The notes below the pieces were generated by a model that was not told where the DNA came from, ran no database searches, and saw nothing but the letters and a program-made list of their open reading frames with translations. From an uncultured Lachnospiraceae bacterium (GTDB taxonomy: Bacteria > Bacillota > Clostridia > Lachnospirales > Lachnospiraceae): 23,841 nt of DNA. The translations under genes and the position numbers were made by a program. The DNA lies in contig CAJTJZ010000041.1 of NCBI GenBank assembly GCA_910576895.1, positions 1 through 23,841 on the forward strand, given 5' to 3'. Below, piece by piece: positions 6,820 to 15,538 of the stretch. Position 1 is the first letter of the stretch, and each line of letters opens with the position of its first letter.

Positions 6820-9465
6820 TTTATAGTTTTCGTTCTCCATTTGAACTCCGGGTGGTAAATCTATATTTAATAGGATATGATTATCGTTGTGTTCTTCCCG
6901 TTTACAGGCAACAGAAATAGTTCCAAAAGGACAATAGACGCTGCCTTTTAATTCTTTGATATTTTCAGGAAGATAGGGATGAATCCGTACTTTTTTAAAT
7001 CCAGCTTCTAAAGGCTTGATGCCTAATAGATATCGGCTTATCCATTCTTTTACATGCCCCATCATAGCATGGTTTCGGCTTCTTTGCATGCCATGCCATA
7101 ATTCATCACAGTTCCAATATTCTGGTAAAGTCGTTAGTCCTTGTTCTGCAAAAAAACGATAACTTGGTGCTGTTTTATTCATAATCATTTTATAGACAAT
7201 ATCATTTCTTCCATTTTCTGCTAAAGAAACAAAGACTTGTTTTAATCCTACTTCTCCAGAAGAAAGATGATAATGGTTTCGTTTTACAGCTTCTACAAGT
7301 TGCTCTACTACTATTTGTTTTTTTTCTTCTGGTACAAGGTTACTAAAAAGTACGCATCCATAGCTTGCTTCACTGCCACTGCCATAAATACCTGTTTCTT
7401 TATCATAACATTGCTTATGTTCAAAAAATGCCTGTTTTGTTTTTTCTGCTTGTTTTTTATATTCCCTGTTATCTTTTTCTATTCCTAAAATTTCTGAAAT
7501 TTCTGTTAAAATACATAACATTCTATAATAAGAACAAGTTGCTACTAATACGGTTGGTGTTTTTTCTGTAATTTCTCCCCATTCTCCCATTTGTGCATAA
7601 TCAGAAAGTACATTATTTTTTAGATACTTTGTTAAATAGGCAATATATTTTTTCATCATAGGATAGGTTTGTTTTAATATCATACTTTCTCCATAAAAAC
7701 AATAATATTCCCAAGGAGTAAAAATACAAGCACCATTCCAATTTGGATCACGATGCAGTCCTACAATTCTTTGATATTCAGGAATAATGGCAGGTACATA
7801 ACCTTCTGGTTCATTTCCCAAAATTTTTTCTTGTTTTTTATCAATTTGGGCATCTCTGATATCAAAAATAATTTTTCGCATCCATGCATAAATATCATAG
7901 GAGTCAGCTAAGGAACGAAACATAAGATGGCTTGTTTCTATCCAGCCAAGCTTTTCTATTTGAGGGCAATCAGTAAATGCAAAAAACATATTGCTTTCAA
8001 TGGAATGTTCCACCATAGTATTGATTTGATTTAAGATAGGATTTGATGAAAAAAAGCTCCCTTTCTTTTTATTATCTGCCCGAAGAATACAAAAACAAAT
8101 CTGGTCTTTTTGTAATTCTTCTGGCCATCCCTCTATTTCTAAATATTGAAATCCCTGATAACAAAAGGAGGGATGCCAAATTTCAAGCCCTGTTCCTTTG
8201 ATACGATAAGCATCTTGAATTTTACAATGATATGTTTCATTCCAGCTTTGTGTACAGGAGGCTTGATCTACACCACTATTATCTTCTTTTAAAAGTTCTG
8301 CTGGATATAATTTTATCCATATATTACGCATTTGCTTTGTTGTATGTAATCTGATTTCTGGAAAACCTGCTCCATTTCTTCCCATATTTATAAGATAATG
8401 ATTGGAAGAAAGTTTTTTTATTTCTTTTGGATAAATGCGTTCCATAATTTGAATGGGTGGAAATTCTCTGGCAGTTAAAGTTCCAAGAGGTGCTTTCATT
8501 CTTTTTGCTGTTTTTTGGCTTATTCTATCAATACATGACATATCACAATCAGAAATTTCCAGTGTTGCATCATAATCTTCCCCACCATACCAATTTTGAA
8601 AAATAGTAGGGCTATTTTCCCATTTCCAACTTTCGTCAGAAATAAGGGCAAGTTTTCTTTCTCCATTTTTATATAAAAGTTCTAGTTGTGCAATTAATTT
8701 TTTATCTCCACTAATACCGGGTTTTACAAATCCTCCATCATTTTTTTGATATCTATGCTCTGGAAGAAGTGTTCCATTGCCTGCCATAACAGGGTTGATT
8801 TGAAAATTTGTATATTGTCCATTTCCAAGAATAACATTTAATACATTAGCTCCTTCTTGCAGATTATGTTCTACATCATAAGTAACATAATAAATTGTTT
8901 TTGTTACATCGCTTTCTCCGGGATCAAAGAATGTATTAGAAAGTTTCTGTCCATTGATACTTGCTTTATAAAGTCCTAATCCACTAAGATATAGACGTGC
9001 TCTTATAATCGCATCTTTATCTTTTATTGAAAATTCCTTTGTAAAGAAAGGGGCAGAACTTTTATTACCAGAATATTTATCGCCTTGTCCAATCCAATAT
9101 CCCTTCCAGTCTGTTTGATCTAAAAGTCCCATTTCAAAAAAAGAGATATCACTAGTACTGCAATTATATTCTTGATCCCAAACAATCACTTTCCAATAGA
9201 CTCTTTGTCTTGACTGTAAAGGCTTTCCATGATATACAATTCCAAATGTTTCTTTTTGTTTTTGAATTCCACTATCCCATAAATCCCCAATATCTTGTTC
9301 TAGGAAGGCTTTTGCTGATGCTGCTAATAAACGAAAGGCACTTTGATATTGATAAGAGTTATGTTTTTCTATACTTTTTAAAAGATAGCGAAACGTAGGA
9401 GTTCTTGTACTTAATCCCAATGGTTTAGAGAGCCCTTGTACCATTAATTCTTCTATTTTCATCAT
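6817..9465 (-). CDS. GH78-like family protein (alpha-L-rhamnosidase type)
   Basis: This 882-residue protein has no signal peptide, so it is presumably cytoplasmic and acts on imported glycosides. The N-terminal Bac_rhamnosid_N-like beta domains include FFTKEFSIKDKDAIIRARLY and SGLGLYKASINGQKL. They are followed by an (alpha/alpha)6 barrel with DCPQIEKLGW (499-508), GEWGEI, and a late SRNHAMMGHVKEWISRYLLG segment. A C-terminal beta domain ends with PPGVQ. D499 and E504 sit where GH78 has its first two acidic residues. The third expected acid, 12 residues after D499, is T511, with E510 one position early, so substrate or activity may differ from classic rhamnosidases. The start ATG at 9463-9465 has GAGGTGA upstream. 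It follows the AraC gene on the same strand after 47 bp, a likely operon. Confidence 0.82.
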   Translation of the reverse strand: MMKIEELMVQGLSKPLGLSTRTPTFRYLLKSIEKHNSYQYQSAFRLLAASAKAFLEQDIGDLWDSGIQKQKETFGIVYHGKPLQSRQRVYWKVIVWDQEYNCSTSDISFFEMGLLDQTDWKGYWIGQGDKYSGNKSSAPFFTKEFSIKDKDAIIRARLYLSGLGLYKASINGQKLSNTFFDPGESDVTKTIYYVTYDVEHNLQEGANVLNVILGNGQYTNFQINPVMAGNGTLLPEHRYQKNDGGFVKPGISGDKKLIAQLELLYKNGERKLALISDESWKWENSPTIFQNWYGGEDYDATLEISDCDMSCIDRISQKTAKRMKAPLGTLTAREFPPIQIMERIYPKEIKKLSSNHYLINMGRNGAGFPEIRLHTTKQMRNIWIKLYPAELLKEDNSGVDQASCTQSWNETYHCKIQDAYRIKGTGLEIWHPSFCYQGFQYLEIEGWPEELQKDQICFCILRADNKKKGSFFSSNPILNQINTMVEHSIESNMFFAFTDCPQIEKLGWIETSHLMFRSLADSYDIYAWMRKIIFDIRDAQIDKKQEKILGNEPEGYVPAIIPEYQRIVGLHRDPNWNGACIFTPWEYYCFYGESMILKQTYPMMKKYIAYLTKYLKNNVLSDYAQMGEWGEITEKTPTVLVATCSYYRMLCILTEISEILGIEKDNREYKKQAEKTKQAFFEHKQCYDKETGIYGSGSEASYGCVLFSNLVPEEKKQIVVEQLVEAVKRNHYHLSSGEVGLKQVFVSLAENGRNDIVYKMIMNKTAPSYRFFAEQGLTTLPEYWNCDELWHGMQRSRNHAMMGHVKEWISRYLLGIKPLEAGFKKVRIHPYLPENIKELKGSVYCPFGTISVACKREEHNDNHILLNIDLPPGVQMENENYK

Positions 9466-9512
9466 AATATTTCACCTCATTTCTATTTGGAGAATCTATC
9501 ATTTTTTCTTTT

Positions 9513-10406
9513 TTATTCAATTCTCCTAGTTTCTTTCTTATATAATTTTGCATATTCTTTTGGTGTAATACCAATTTGTCTGCGAAATTGCCGATTAAAA
9601 TTAGAAAGATTTGTAAATCCACAAGAAAATGCAATTTCAGAAACACTTTGATTTTTGTTTCTTAAAAGTTCGCAAGCAAATTTTATCCGAAGTTGATTAA
9701 TATAATTGATTGCTCCCATTCCAACTTGTTTTTTAAAAGTTCCCATAAAATAACTTTTACTCATATGAGCTGTATTGGCAAGCTGTTCAATGGTTATTTT
9801 CTCCATAAAATGTTCATTTATATATGTAATTGCAGGTCGAATCAACTCATTAGGAATGGATTCTTTTTTGGTGATTGGCTGTAAATCATTATTTTGGGCA
9901 AGAATAGCAAAAAAACGCAGTAGTGCACATTTTAAAAAGATATCATTGACTGCTGTATTTTTTTTGGCATGGATAAAGACTTCTAAGATGCAGTCTTTTA
10001 ATTCTTGATATCGATTATGTTCTGTTGATATTTTTGCAGCAATCCCTAAAGAATGTTCCGATAAAGGAAGAAAAAAATCAAGACAACTGCGATCTTTATG
10101 AATACCTAATAACATATCAAGATTAAAAACAATCGTATCATATCGCTGAATCGTTGTTTCAATCGGAGATACCGCATGAAGAATATTGGGAGGAATAATA
10201 ATAATATCTCCTTTTTCCGCAGTTAGTTTTTCATCTCCTATGATAAATTCTCCTTGTCCAGAAAGAATATAATTAAGTTCAAATTCTTTATGCCAATGTA
10301 GTGGCACATTTGGAAAATAGTCAGGGATTTGTGATTTATAGTAGCTAAATGGTATAAGCTCTGAACTATGATCACGATTTTCTTTATAATAATGTTCTGA
10401 TGGCAT
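9513..10406 (-). CDS. AraC-family regulator with N-terminal cupin
   Basis: This 297-residue protein has an N-terminal AraC-type cupin (about 25-105; LHWHKEFELNYILSGQGEFI and KGDIIIIPPNILH) that would bind a sugar. A C-terminal double helix-turn-helix spans about 195-292, with ITIEQLANTAHMSKSYFMGT for the first HTH. The second contains SVSEIAFSCGFTNLSNFNRQ and then FRRQIGITPKEYAK. These proteins usually activate nearby sugar-use genes. It is the first gene of the minus-strand pair with the GH78-like enzyme and lies divergent to the GH13 gene. It is therefore the likely regulator of both directions through the 10407-10558 region. AGGAGA before the start at 10406 is a good binding site. Confidence 0.88.
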   Translation of the reverse strand: MPSEHYYKENRDHSSELIPFSYYKSQIPDYFPNVPLHWHKEFELNYILSGQGEFIIGDEKLTAEKGDIIIIPPNILHAVSPIETTIQRYDTIVFNLDMLLGIHKDRSCLDFFLPLSEHSLGIAAKISTEHNRYQELKDCILEVFIHAKKNTAVNDIFLKCALLRFFAILAQNNDLQPITKKESIPNELIRPAITYINEHFMEKITIEQLANTAHMSKSYFMGTFKKQVGMGAINYINQLRIKFACELLRNKNQSVSEIAFSCGFTNLSNFNRQFRRQIGITPKEYAKLYKKETRRIE

Positions 10407-10426
10407 AGTGATATTCTCCTAAAAAA

Positions 10427-10486
10427 TACTATAATACAAAAAAGCAGTATTATTTAAGTGGAAAAAAAATTTGTATGTAGTATTAT
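10427..10486. promoter_or_regulatory. Candidate AraC operator repeats between divergent genes
   Basis: AGTATTAT occurs at 10446-10453 and 10479-10486, 33 bp apart, close to three helical turns. An inverted copy, ATAATAC, is at 10431-10437, 9 bp from the first GTATTAT. AraC-type activators often use directly repeated half-sites. The assignment is inference, because AT-rich DNA gives such repeats by chance. Confidence 0.35.
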
Positions 10487-10509
10487 ATCAAATACAAGGA
10501 AATAATCAA
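10482..10509 (-). promoter_or_regulatory. Putative minus-strand promoter of the AraC gene
   Basis: Read on the minus strand, TTGATT (10509-10504), 16 bp, then TATAAT (10487-10482), with TGA just before the -10. It overlaps the second AGTATTAT repeat, which would allow autoregulation. Confidence 0.5.
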
Positions 10510-10558
10510 TAAGAAGAAAGAAAAACAAATAAAAATTAATAAGAAAGGTGTGTTTTTT

Positions 10559-12109
10559 ATGAATTGTAATAATCCAAAGTGGCTTGATAATGCGGTATTT
10601 TATGAAATATATCCGCAGTCTTTTAAGGACAGTAATGCAGATGGTATTGGTGATTTTCAGGGTATTATAGAAAAACTTGATTATATTAAAGAGCTTGGAT
10701 GTACAGCAATATGGATGAATCCTTGTTTTGAATCTCCATTTCATGACGCAGGGTATGATATTTCCGACTATTATAAAGTGGCCAAACGATATGGAACAAA
10801 TGAAGATTTAAAACGATTATTTAATGAAGTTCATGCTCGTGATATGCATATTCTGCTTGATCTTGTTCCGGGACATACTTCTGTAGAACATCCATGGTTT
10901 AAAGAATCCATGAAAGCAGAAAGAAATGAGTTTACAGATCGCTATATATGGACAAATAATGTCTGGGAAGAACCAACAGGATGTGCTTCGCTTCGGGGAA
11001 TTGCTGAGCGAAATGGAAGCTGTGCAGTGAATTTTTTCAGTAGTCAGCCAGCGTTAAATTATGGTTATTATAAACCTGACAAGGAATGGCAGCAGGGAAC
11101 ACAGGAAGAAGGACCACAAGCAACCATAGAAGCAATGAAGGATATTATGCGTTTTTGGTTAGGTATGGGCTGTGATGGATTTCGAGTAGATATGGCACAT
11201 TCTTTAGTAAAATGTGATGAAGATAGCAAAGGAACAATGGAAGTTTGGAAGAATATCAGAGCATTTCTTGATGAAGAATATCCAAAAGCAGCCATGATAT
11301 CAGAATGGGGAGAACCTGATAAAAGCTTACAAGGTGGTTTTCATATGGATTTTCTTCTTCATTTTGGGCCATCTCATTATAATGATTTATTCCGTTGTGA
11401 AAATCCTTTTTTTGCAGGAAATGGAAATGTTGCTGAATTTGTAAAAACATATCAAGAGAATCTGGAAAAAACACAAAATAAAGGATTAATGTGTATCCCT
11501 TCAGGAAATCATGATATGGACAGGCTTGCACGTACCATCAAAGGAGATAAATTAAAACTTGCTTTTGCATTTCTTCTTTCTATGCCGGGAGCACCATTTA
11601 TTTATTATGGTGATGAAATTGGTATGAACTATATTGAAAATATTCCTTCTGTAGAAGGAGGATATGAACGAACAGGCTCACGTTCTCCAATGCAATGGGA
11701 TGATTCTACTAATGCAGGTTTTAGCAGTGCAAAAAAAGAAATGCTTTATATTCGTCAAGAAGAAAATAAAGATAGACCAAATGCAAAACAGCAAATGATG
11801 GATAAAAATTCTCTTAGAAGTGAAATAAAACGATTAATAGAAATTCGTCAATCAAGAAAAGCTTTGCAAAGCAAAGGAACAATTGAATTTATTTATGCAA
11901 AGGAAAATGCATATCCATTTGTTTATGTAAGAAGTTTTGAGGAAGAAAGGATTCTTGTTATTATAAATCCATCGGATCAGGAAGTTACTTTTGAAAGTAG
12001 TGTACAGCCAAAAGAAAAAATTTATTCCTTTGGAAATGATATTTGTATAAAGGAAGATGGAAAAACAATTGTTGTTCCTGCTTGTTCTTTTTCATTTTGG
12101 AATAGTTAA
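10559..12109 (+). CDS. GH13 alpha-glucosidase / alpha-amylase family enzyme
   Basis: This 516-residue cytoplasmic glycoside hydrolase has no signal peptide. The catalytic barrel starts WLDNAVFYEIYPQSFKDSN. Conserved regions are region I LLDLVPGHTS, region II GCDGFRVDMAHS with the nucleophile at D211, region III MISEWGE with the acid/base at E249, and region IV SGNHDMDR with D319. A C-terminal beta domain ends the protein. Oligo-1,6- or alpha-1,4-glucosidase activity is likely, and the exact linkage cannot be read. I chose ATG 10559 because GAAAGGTG lies 8 bp upstream. The in-frame GTG at 10550 is part of that site. It is divergent from the AraC regulator and ends at a strong terminator. Confidence 0.88.
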   Translation: MNCNNPKWLDNAVFYEIYPQSFKDSNADGIGDFQGIIEKLDYIKELGCTAIWMNPCFESPFHDAGYDISDYYKVAKRYGTNEDLKRLFNEVHARDMHILLDLVPGHTSVEHPWFKESMKAERNEFTDRYIWTNNVWEEPTGCASLRGIAERNGSCAVNFFSSQPALNYGYYKPDKEWQQGTQEEGPQATIEAMKDIMRFWLGMGCDGFRVDMAHSLVKCDEDSKGTMEVWKNIRAFLDEEYPKAAMISEWGEPDKSLQGGFHMDFLLHFGPSHYNDLFRCENPFFAGNGNVAEFVKTYQENLEKTQNKGLMCIPSGNHDMDRLARTIKGDKLKLAFAFLLSMPGAPFIYYGDEIGMNYIENIPSVEGGYERTGSRSPMQWDDSTNAGFSSAKKEMLYIRQEENKDRPNAKQQMMDKNSLRSEIKRLIEIRQSRKALQSKGTIEFIYAKENAYPFVYVRSFEEERILVIINPSDQEVTFESSVQPKEKIYSFGNDICIKEDGKTIVVPACSFSFWNS

Positions 12110-12146
12110 TTGCAATTTTGCTAGTAAATATTTTTTGTTTTATATG

Positions 12147-12202
12147 ATACCTTTAAAGTAATAGATAAAATATAAAAATCTGTTACTTTAAGGGTATTTT
12201 TA
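12147..12202 (+). terminator. Strong Rho-independent terminator after GH13
   Basis: A 19-bp stem forms between 12147-12165 (ATACCTTTAAAGTAATAGA) and 12179-12197 (TCTGTTACTTTAAGGGTAT) with only two G-U pairs. The loop is 13 nt and a T run follows. It separates GH13 from the GH43 gene. Confidence 0.85.
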
Positions 12203-12324
12203 ATGTTACAATCAATAGAAAAATACAATAAAATTTAGGCTGTATTTTTTGTTATTTTGTTGTATAATAGAAAGATATATGATTATAAAAAAAAAGAAAG
12301 AAAGGATAAGGTATAAAATAGGTT

Positions 12325-13830
12325 ATGAAAATACAAAACCCAATTATTAGGGGATTTTATCCAGATCCAAGTATATGTAAAGCAAATGGAATATATTATA
12401 TAGCTTGCAGTTCATTCCAATATTTTCCTGCTGTACCGCTTTTTGAAAGTACTGATCTCATTTATTGGAAGCAGATAGGGCATTGTCTTACAAGGAAATC
12501 ACAGGTACAATTACATGAAGTGCCAAATTCAGGAGGAATTTTTGCACCTACTTTGCGTTATTATGAGGGTTTCTTTTATCTAGTAGTGAATAATAATACA
12601 GATTCAAAAAATTTTTATGTTTTTACAGATAATATTTATGGGGAATGGTCAGAGCCAATTTTTGTAGAACAAAAAGGCATTGATCCTTCTCTTTTCTTTG
12701 ATGAAGGAAATGTATATTTTACAAGTAATGGAGAGGATGAGAAAGGAAATCCTTGTATCCTGCAATGTAAAATTGACATTAAGACAGGAAAAAAATTAAC
12801 AAAAACAGTTCCTATTTGGTCTGGTAGTGGAGGCAGGTATTTAGAATCACCACATATATATCATAAAGGAGATTGGTATTATTTAATGGCAGCAGAAGGT
12901 GGAACGGAATATGGACATATGATTACTTATGCAAGATCAAAGAATGTATTTGGTCCTTATGAGGGCTATCAAAAAAATCCCGTATTGACAAATAGAAATT
13001 TAGGAGGAAATCAAAGCTGTATTCAGGGAATCGGCCATGGAGATCTTATAGAAGGACCAGATGGAAATGATTATATTGTTTGTTTGGGATTTCGACAAAG
13101 TAGTATGTGGCAGCCATATCATCATCTTGGAAGAGAAGTATTTTTAAAGCAAATTGAGTGGCAGGCAGATGGATGGTTTTCAGCAAAGGGATCAAGTACT
13201 GTTTGTGAATGGGAGGAGGTAGCTTTTGATGGAAACTTGCAAAAAGAGGATCAGTATGATCTTACTTTTGATTCTTCTATATCGACAAATCCTAGATGGA
13301 CTTATCTTCGTGATTATAAAAAGGAAAACTATCGCTTTTGGGAGAAAGAACTTTCTTTATGCGGAACAGAAGTAACATTAAATGATAGAGATTCTCCTAC
13401 CTTTATTGGAGTACGACAATCGGAATTTTTTACGCATCTCTCCGTAGAAATTAATGGAGAAGCAATGGAAGCTGGAGTTACATTTTATATGGATGAAGAT
13501 CATCATTATGATCTATTTCTTTCAAGAGAAAATAAAGAGAAATGGGTGATTCTTCGCATTCATATTGGGGACGCAGAACAAATAATTATGAGATTTGCAT
13601 TAGAACAAGAAGAAAATGCTATATTAGAAGTAATTTCTGATAAGGAGAAGTATCAATTTTATGTAAGATATAAAAAGAAATTACATTATCTTGGAAAAGC
13701 TAGAACAAAATATTTATCTTCTGAGGTCGCAGGTGGATTTACAGGTGTTTTTATGGGATTATATGCAGTTGATTTTCATAATAAATGGAGTAATTTTTCT
13801 AATTTGCGATGGATACAGCGACAACAGTAG
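12325..13830 (+). CDS. GH43 family beta-xylosidase / alpha-L-arabinofuranosidase
   Basis: This 501-residue enzyme has the five-bladed propeller motifs of GH43. NPIIRGFYPDPS carries the general base D14. GIDPSLFF carries the pKa-modulating D120. LESPHIY carries the general acid E174. The N-terminal domain (to about 300) is followed by a C-terminal beta-sandwich (about 310-500), the layout of GH43 xylosidases/arabinofuranosidases. No signal peptide is seen, so it likely trims imported oligosaccharides. The binding site is poor: AAAGG elements lie 13-20 bp upstream. A TATAAT at 12263-12268 may be its -10, but no good -35 is visible. It is 86 bp upstream of the MATE gene, and the weak hairpin at 13845-13870 between them lacks a T tract, so they may be co-transcribed. 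Confidence 0.88.
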   Translation: MKIQNPIIRGFYPDPSICKANGIYYIACSSFQYFPAVPLFESTDLIYWKQIGHCLTRKSQVQLHEVPNSGGIFAPTLRYYEGFFYLVVNNNTDSKNFYVFTDNIYGEWSEPIFVEQKGIDPSLFFDEGNVYFTSNGEDEKGNPCILQCKIDIKTGKKLTKTVPIWSGSGGRYLESPHIYHKGDWYYLMAAEGGTEYGHMITYARSKNVFGPYEGYQKNPVLTNRNLGGNQSCIQGIGHGDLIEGPDGNDYIVCLGFRQSSMWQPYHHLGREVFLKQIEWQADGWFSAKGSSTVCEWEEVAFDGNLQKEDQYDLTFDSSISTNPRWTYLRDYKKENYRFWEKELSLCGTEVTLNDRDSPTFIGVRQSEFFTHLSVEINGEAMEAGVTFYMDEDHHYDLFLSRENKEKWVILRIHIGDAEQIIMRFALEQEENAILEVISDKEKYQFYVRYKKKLHYLGKARTKYLSSEVAGGFTGVFMGLYAVDFHNKWSNFSNLRWIQRQQ

Positions 13831-13844
13831 GATTTTGTATTTTA

Positions 13845-13870
13845 TAAGAGGTTAATTTTTTCAACTCTTA
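13845..13870 (+). other. Short inverted repeat between GH43 and MATE genes
   Basis: TAAGAGGTT (13845-13853) pairs with AACTCTTA (13863-13870) with one bulge. No T run follows, so it is a poor terminator and may only attenuate read-through. Confidence 0.35.
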
Positions 13871-13916
13871 GTATACATAGGAAAATAAAAAAAATAAAAA
13901 AAGAAAGGATATTATT

Positions 13917-15395
13917 ATGGAAAATGATGATAAAATAATATTATTTGAAAAAAAGCCTGTTCCATCTGCTGTTATGACACTTGCAATTCCAACAATTATC
14001 AGTTCTTTAGTAATGGTAATTTATAATTTAGCAGATACTTATTTTGTTGGTATTCTTAATGATCCTATTGAAAATGCAGCAGTTACTTTAGCAGCTCCTG
14101 TGCTTTTAGCATTTAATGCTGTCAATAATTTATTTGGTGTTGGTGCTTCCAGTATGATGAGTCGTGCCCTTGGAAAAAAAGAATATAGAACAGTTTATCA
14201 AAGTTCTGCCATGGGATTTTATTGTTCTTTATTTTGTGGAATTTTATTTTCAGTAATGTATACAATATTTCAACGATTTTTATTAGTAGTGCTTGGTGCG
14301 GATTCAGGGACAATAAGTGCAACAGCGGAGTATTTAAAATGGACGGTTTCTTTTGGTGCTGCTCCTGCCATTTTAAATATTGTTATGGCATATCTTGTGC
14401 GGGCAGAGGGTGCTTCTTTGCATGCAAGTATTGGTACTATGAGTGGCTGTTTGCTTAATATGATATTAGATCCCTTCTTTATTCTTCCTTGGGGACTTCA
14501 TATGGGGGCAGCAGGTGCAGGACTTGCAACATTTCTTTCTAATTGTGCAGCATGTCTTTACTTTTTTATTTTATTATATAAGAAACGAAATCGTACTTAT
14601 GTATGCCTTCGTTTCTCTGTCTTTCAGTCCGTTGATAGAAAAGAGGAAACAGAAAATTTATCTGATCAGAAGAATAAAAGAGAAAGAGAAAAAGAAAATA
14701 AAAAAGTGTATGATACAAAGAGTATATGGAAAGTATTAACAGGGATTTGTACTGTTGGAATTCCAGCAAGTATACAAAATCTTTTAAATGTTACTAGTAT
14801 GACTGTTTTAAATAATTTTACATCTTCGTATGGTTCTAATGCAGTAGCAGCTATGGGAATTGCACAAAAAATAAATATGATTCCAATGCAGATAGCTCTT
14901 GGATTTTCTCAGGGGATTATGCCATTAATTAGTTATAATTATGCAAGCGGAAATTGGAGACGAATGAAAAAAGCACTTTTATTTTCTACAAGACTTGCAC
15001 TTTTGTTTTTAACTGTAATTTCCATTAGTTTTTATTTTGGGGCAGATTACTTTATTGCTCTTTTTATGAAAAAACAGGAAATTATTGTTTATGGAAGTCG
15101 TTTTTTACAGGGGTTTTGTCTTGGACTTGTTTTTCTTTGTATGGATTTTATTGCTGTTGGCGTATTTCAAGCTTGTGGTATGGGAAAGAAATCGCTGTTT
15201 TTTGCGATTTTAAGAAAAATTGTTTTGGAAATTCCAGCATTATTTCTTTTAAATACATTTTTCCCATTATATGGCTTAGCATATGCACAATTTTTAACAG
15301 AGGTTGTTCTTTCCATTGCAGCTATCCTTGTTTTACTTAAGTTATTTCAAAAGCTGCAAAGGGAAGAAAATGATACTGATGGTAGAAAAGCCTAA
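13917..15395 (+). CDS. MATE family efflux transporter
   Basis: This 492-residue membrane protein has about 12 hydrophobic helices in two homologous halves. The start PVPSAVMTLAIPTIISSLVM and MVIYNLADTYFVG is the MATE N-lobe signature, and VGIPASIQNLLNV opens the second half. A long, highly charged cytoplasmic loop near residues 240-270 (KRKREKENKK-like) joins the halves. MATE proteins export cationic drugs or metabolites using Na+ or H+ gradients. AGAAAGGA upstream of ATG 13917 supports the start. It follows GH43, so export of an aglycone or plant phenolic is possible, but that is speculation. Confidence 0.9.
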   Translation: MENDDKIILFEKKPVPSAVMTLAIPTIISSLVMVIYNLADTYFVGILNDPIENAAVTLAAPVLLAFNAVNNLFGVGASSMMSRALGKKEYRTVYQSSAMGFYCSLFCGILFSVMYTIFQRFLLVVLGADSGTISATAEYLKWTVSFGAAPAILNIVMAYLVRAEGASLHASIGTMSGCLLNMILDPFFILPWGLHMGAAGAGLATFLSNCAACLYFFILLYKKRNRTYVCLRFSVFQSVDRKEETENLSDQKNKREREKENKKVYDTKSIWKVLTGICTVGIPASIQNLLNVTSMTVLNNFTSSYGSNAVAAMGIAQKINMIPMQIALGFSQGIMPLISYNYASGNWRRMKKALLFSTRLALLFLTVISISFYFGADYFIALFMKKQEIIVYGSRFLQGFCLGLVFLCMDFIAVGVFQACGMGKKSLFFAILRKIVLEIPALFLLNTFFPLYGLAYAQFLTEVVLSIAAILVLLKLFQKLQREENDTDGRKA

Positions 15396-15416
15396 CCGTT
15401 TAATATAAAATATTAG

Positions 15417-15440
15417 AAAATGAGAAATAAATGTCATTTT
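15417..15440 (+). terminator. Weak hairpin after MATE gene
   Basis: AAAATGA (15417-15423) pairs with TCATTTT (15434-15440) across a 10-nt loop, without a proper T tract beyond the arm. It is a weak candidate for separating MATE from the cas operon. Confidence 0.3.
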
Positions 15441-15450
15441 ATAAAAGTAA

Positions 15451-15480
15451 TTGTATTTTCATGAAATGTATGATATCATA
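15451..15480 (+). promoter_or_regulatory. cas operon promoter with two overlapping palindromes
   Basis: TTGTAT (15451-15456), a 17-bp spacer and TATCAT (15474-15479), with TG one base before the -10, form an extended -10 promoter. The spacer contains the perfect palindrome TTTCATGAAA (15457-15466). The -10 itself lies inside TATGATATCATA (15469-15480). Bound protein at either would block polymerase, so these are candidate operators. Confidence 0.55.
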
Positions 15481-15538
15481 AACATAAGATATATTCTTAA
15501 ATTCAATAAAAGGAGAATGCAAGGACGATTACTAAGTG

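Noticed and set aside
7267..7571. Hydrophobic plus-strand open frames opposite the GH78 gene
   Set aside because: They are antisense shadows of the long minus-strand gene. They are rich in F, Y and L because of its codon use, and have no binding sites.
12110..12324. The 215-bp GH13-GH43 gap considered as a riboswitch
   Set aside because: The strong hairpin there ends in a T run and is a simple terminator after GH13. No conserved riboswitch core is visible.
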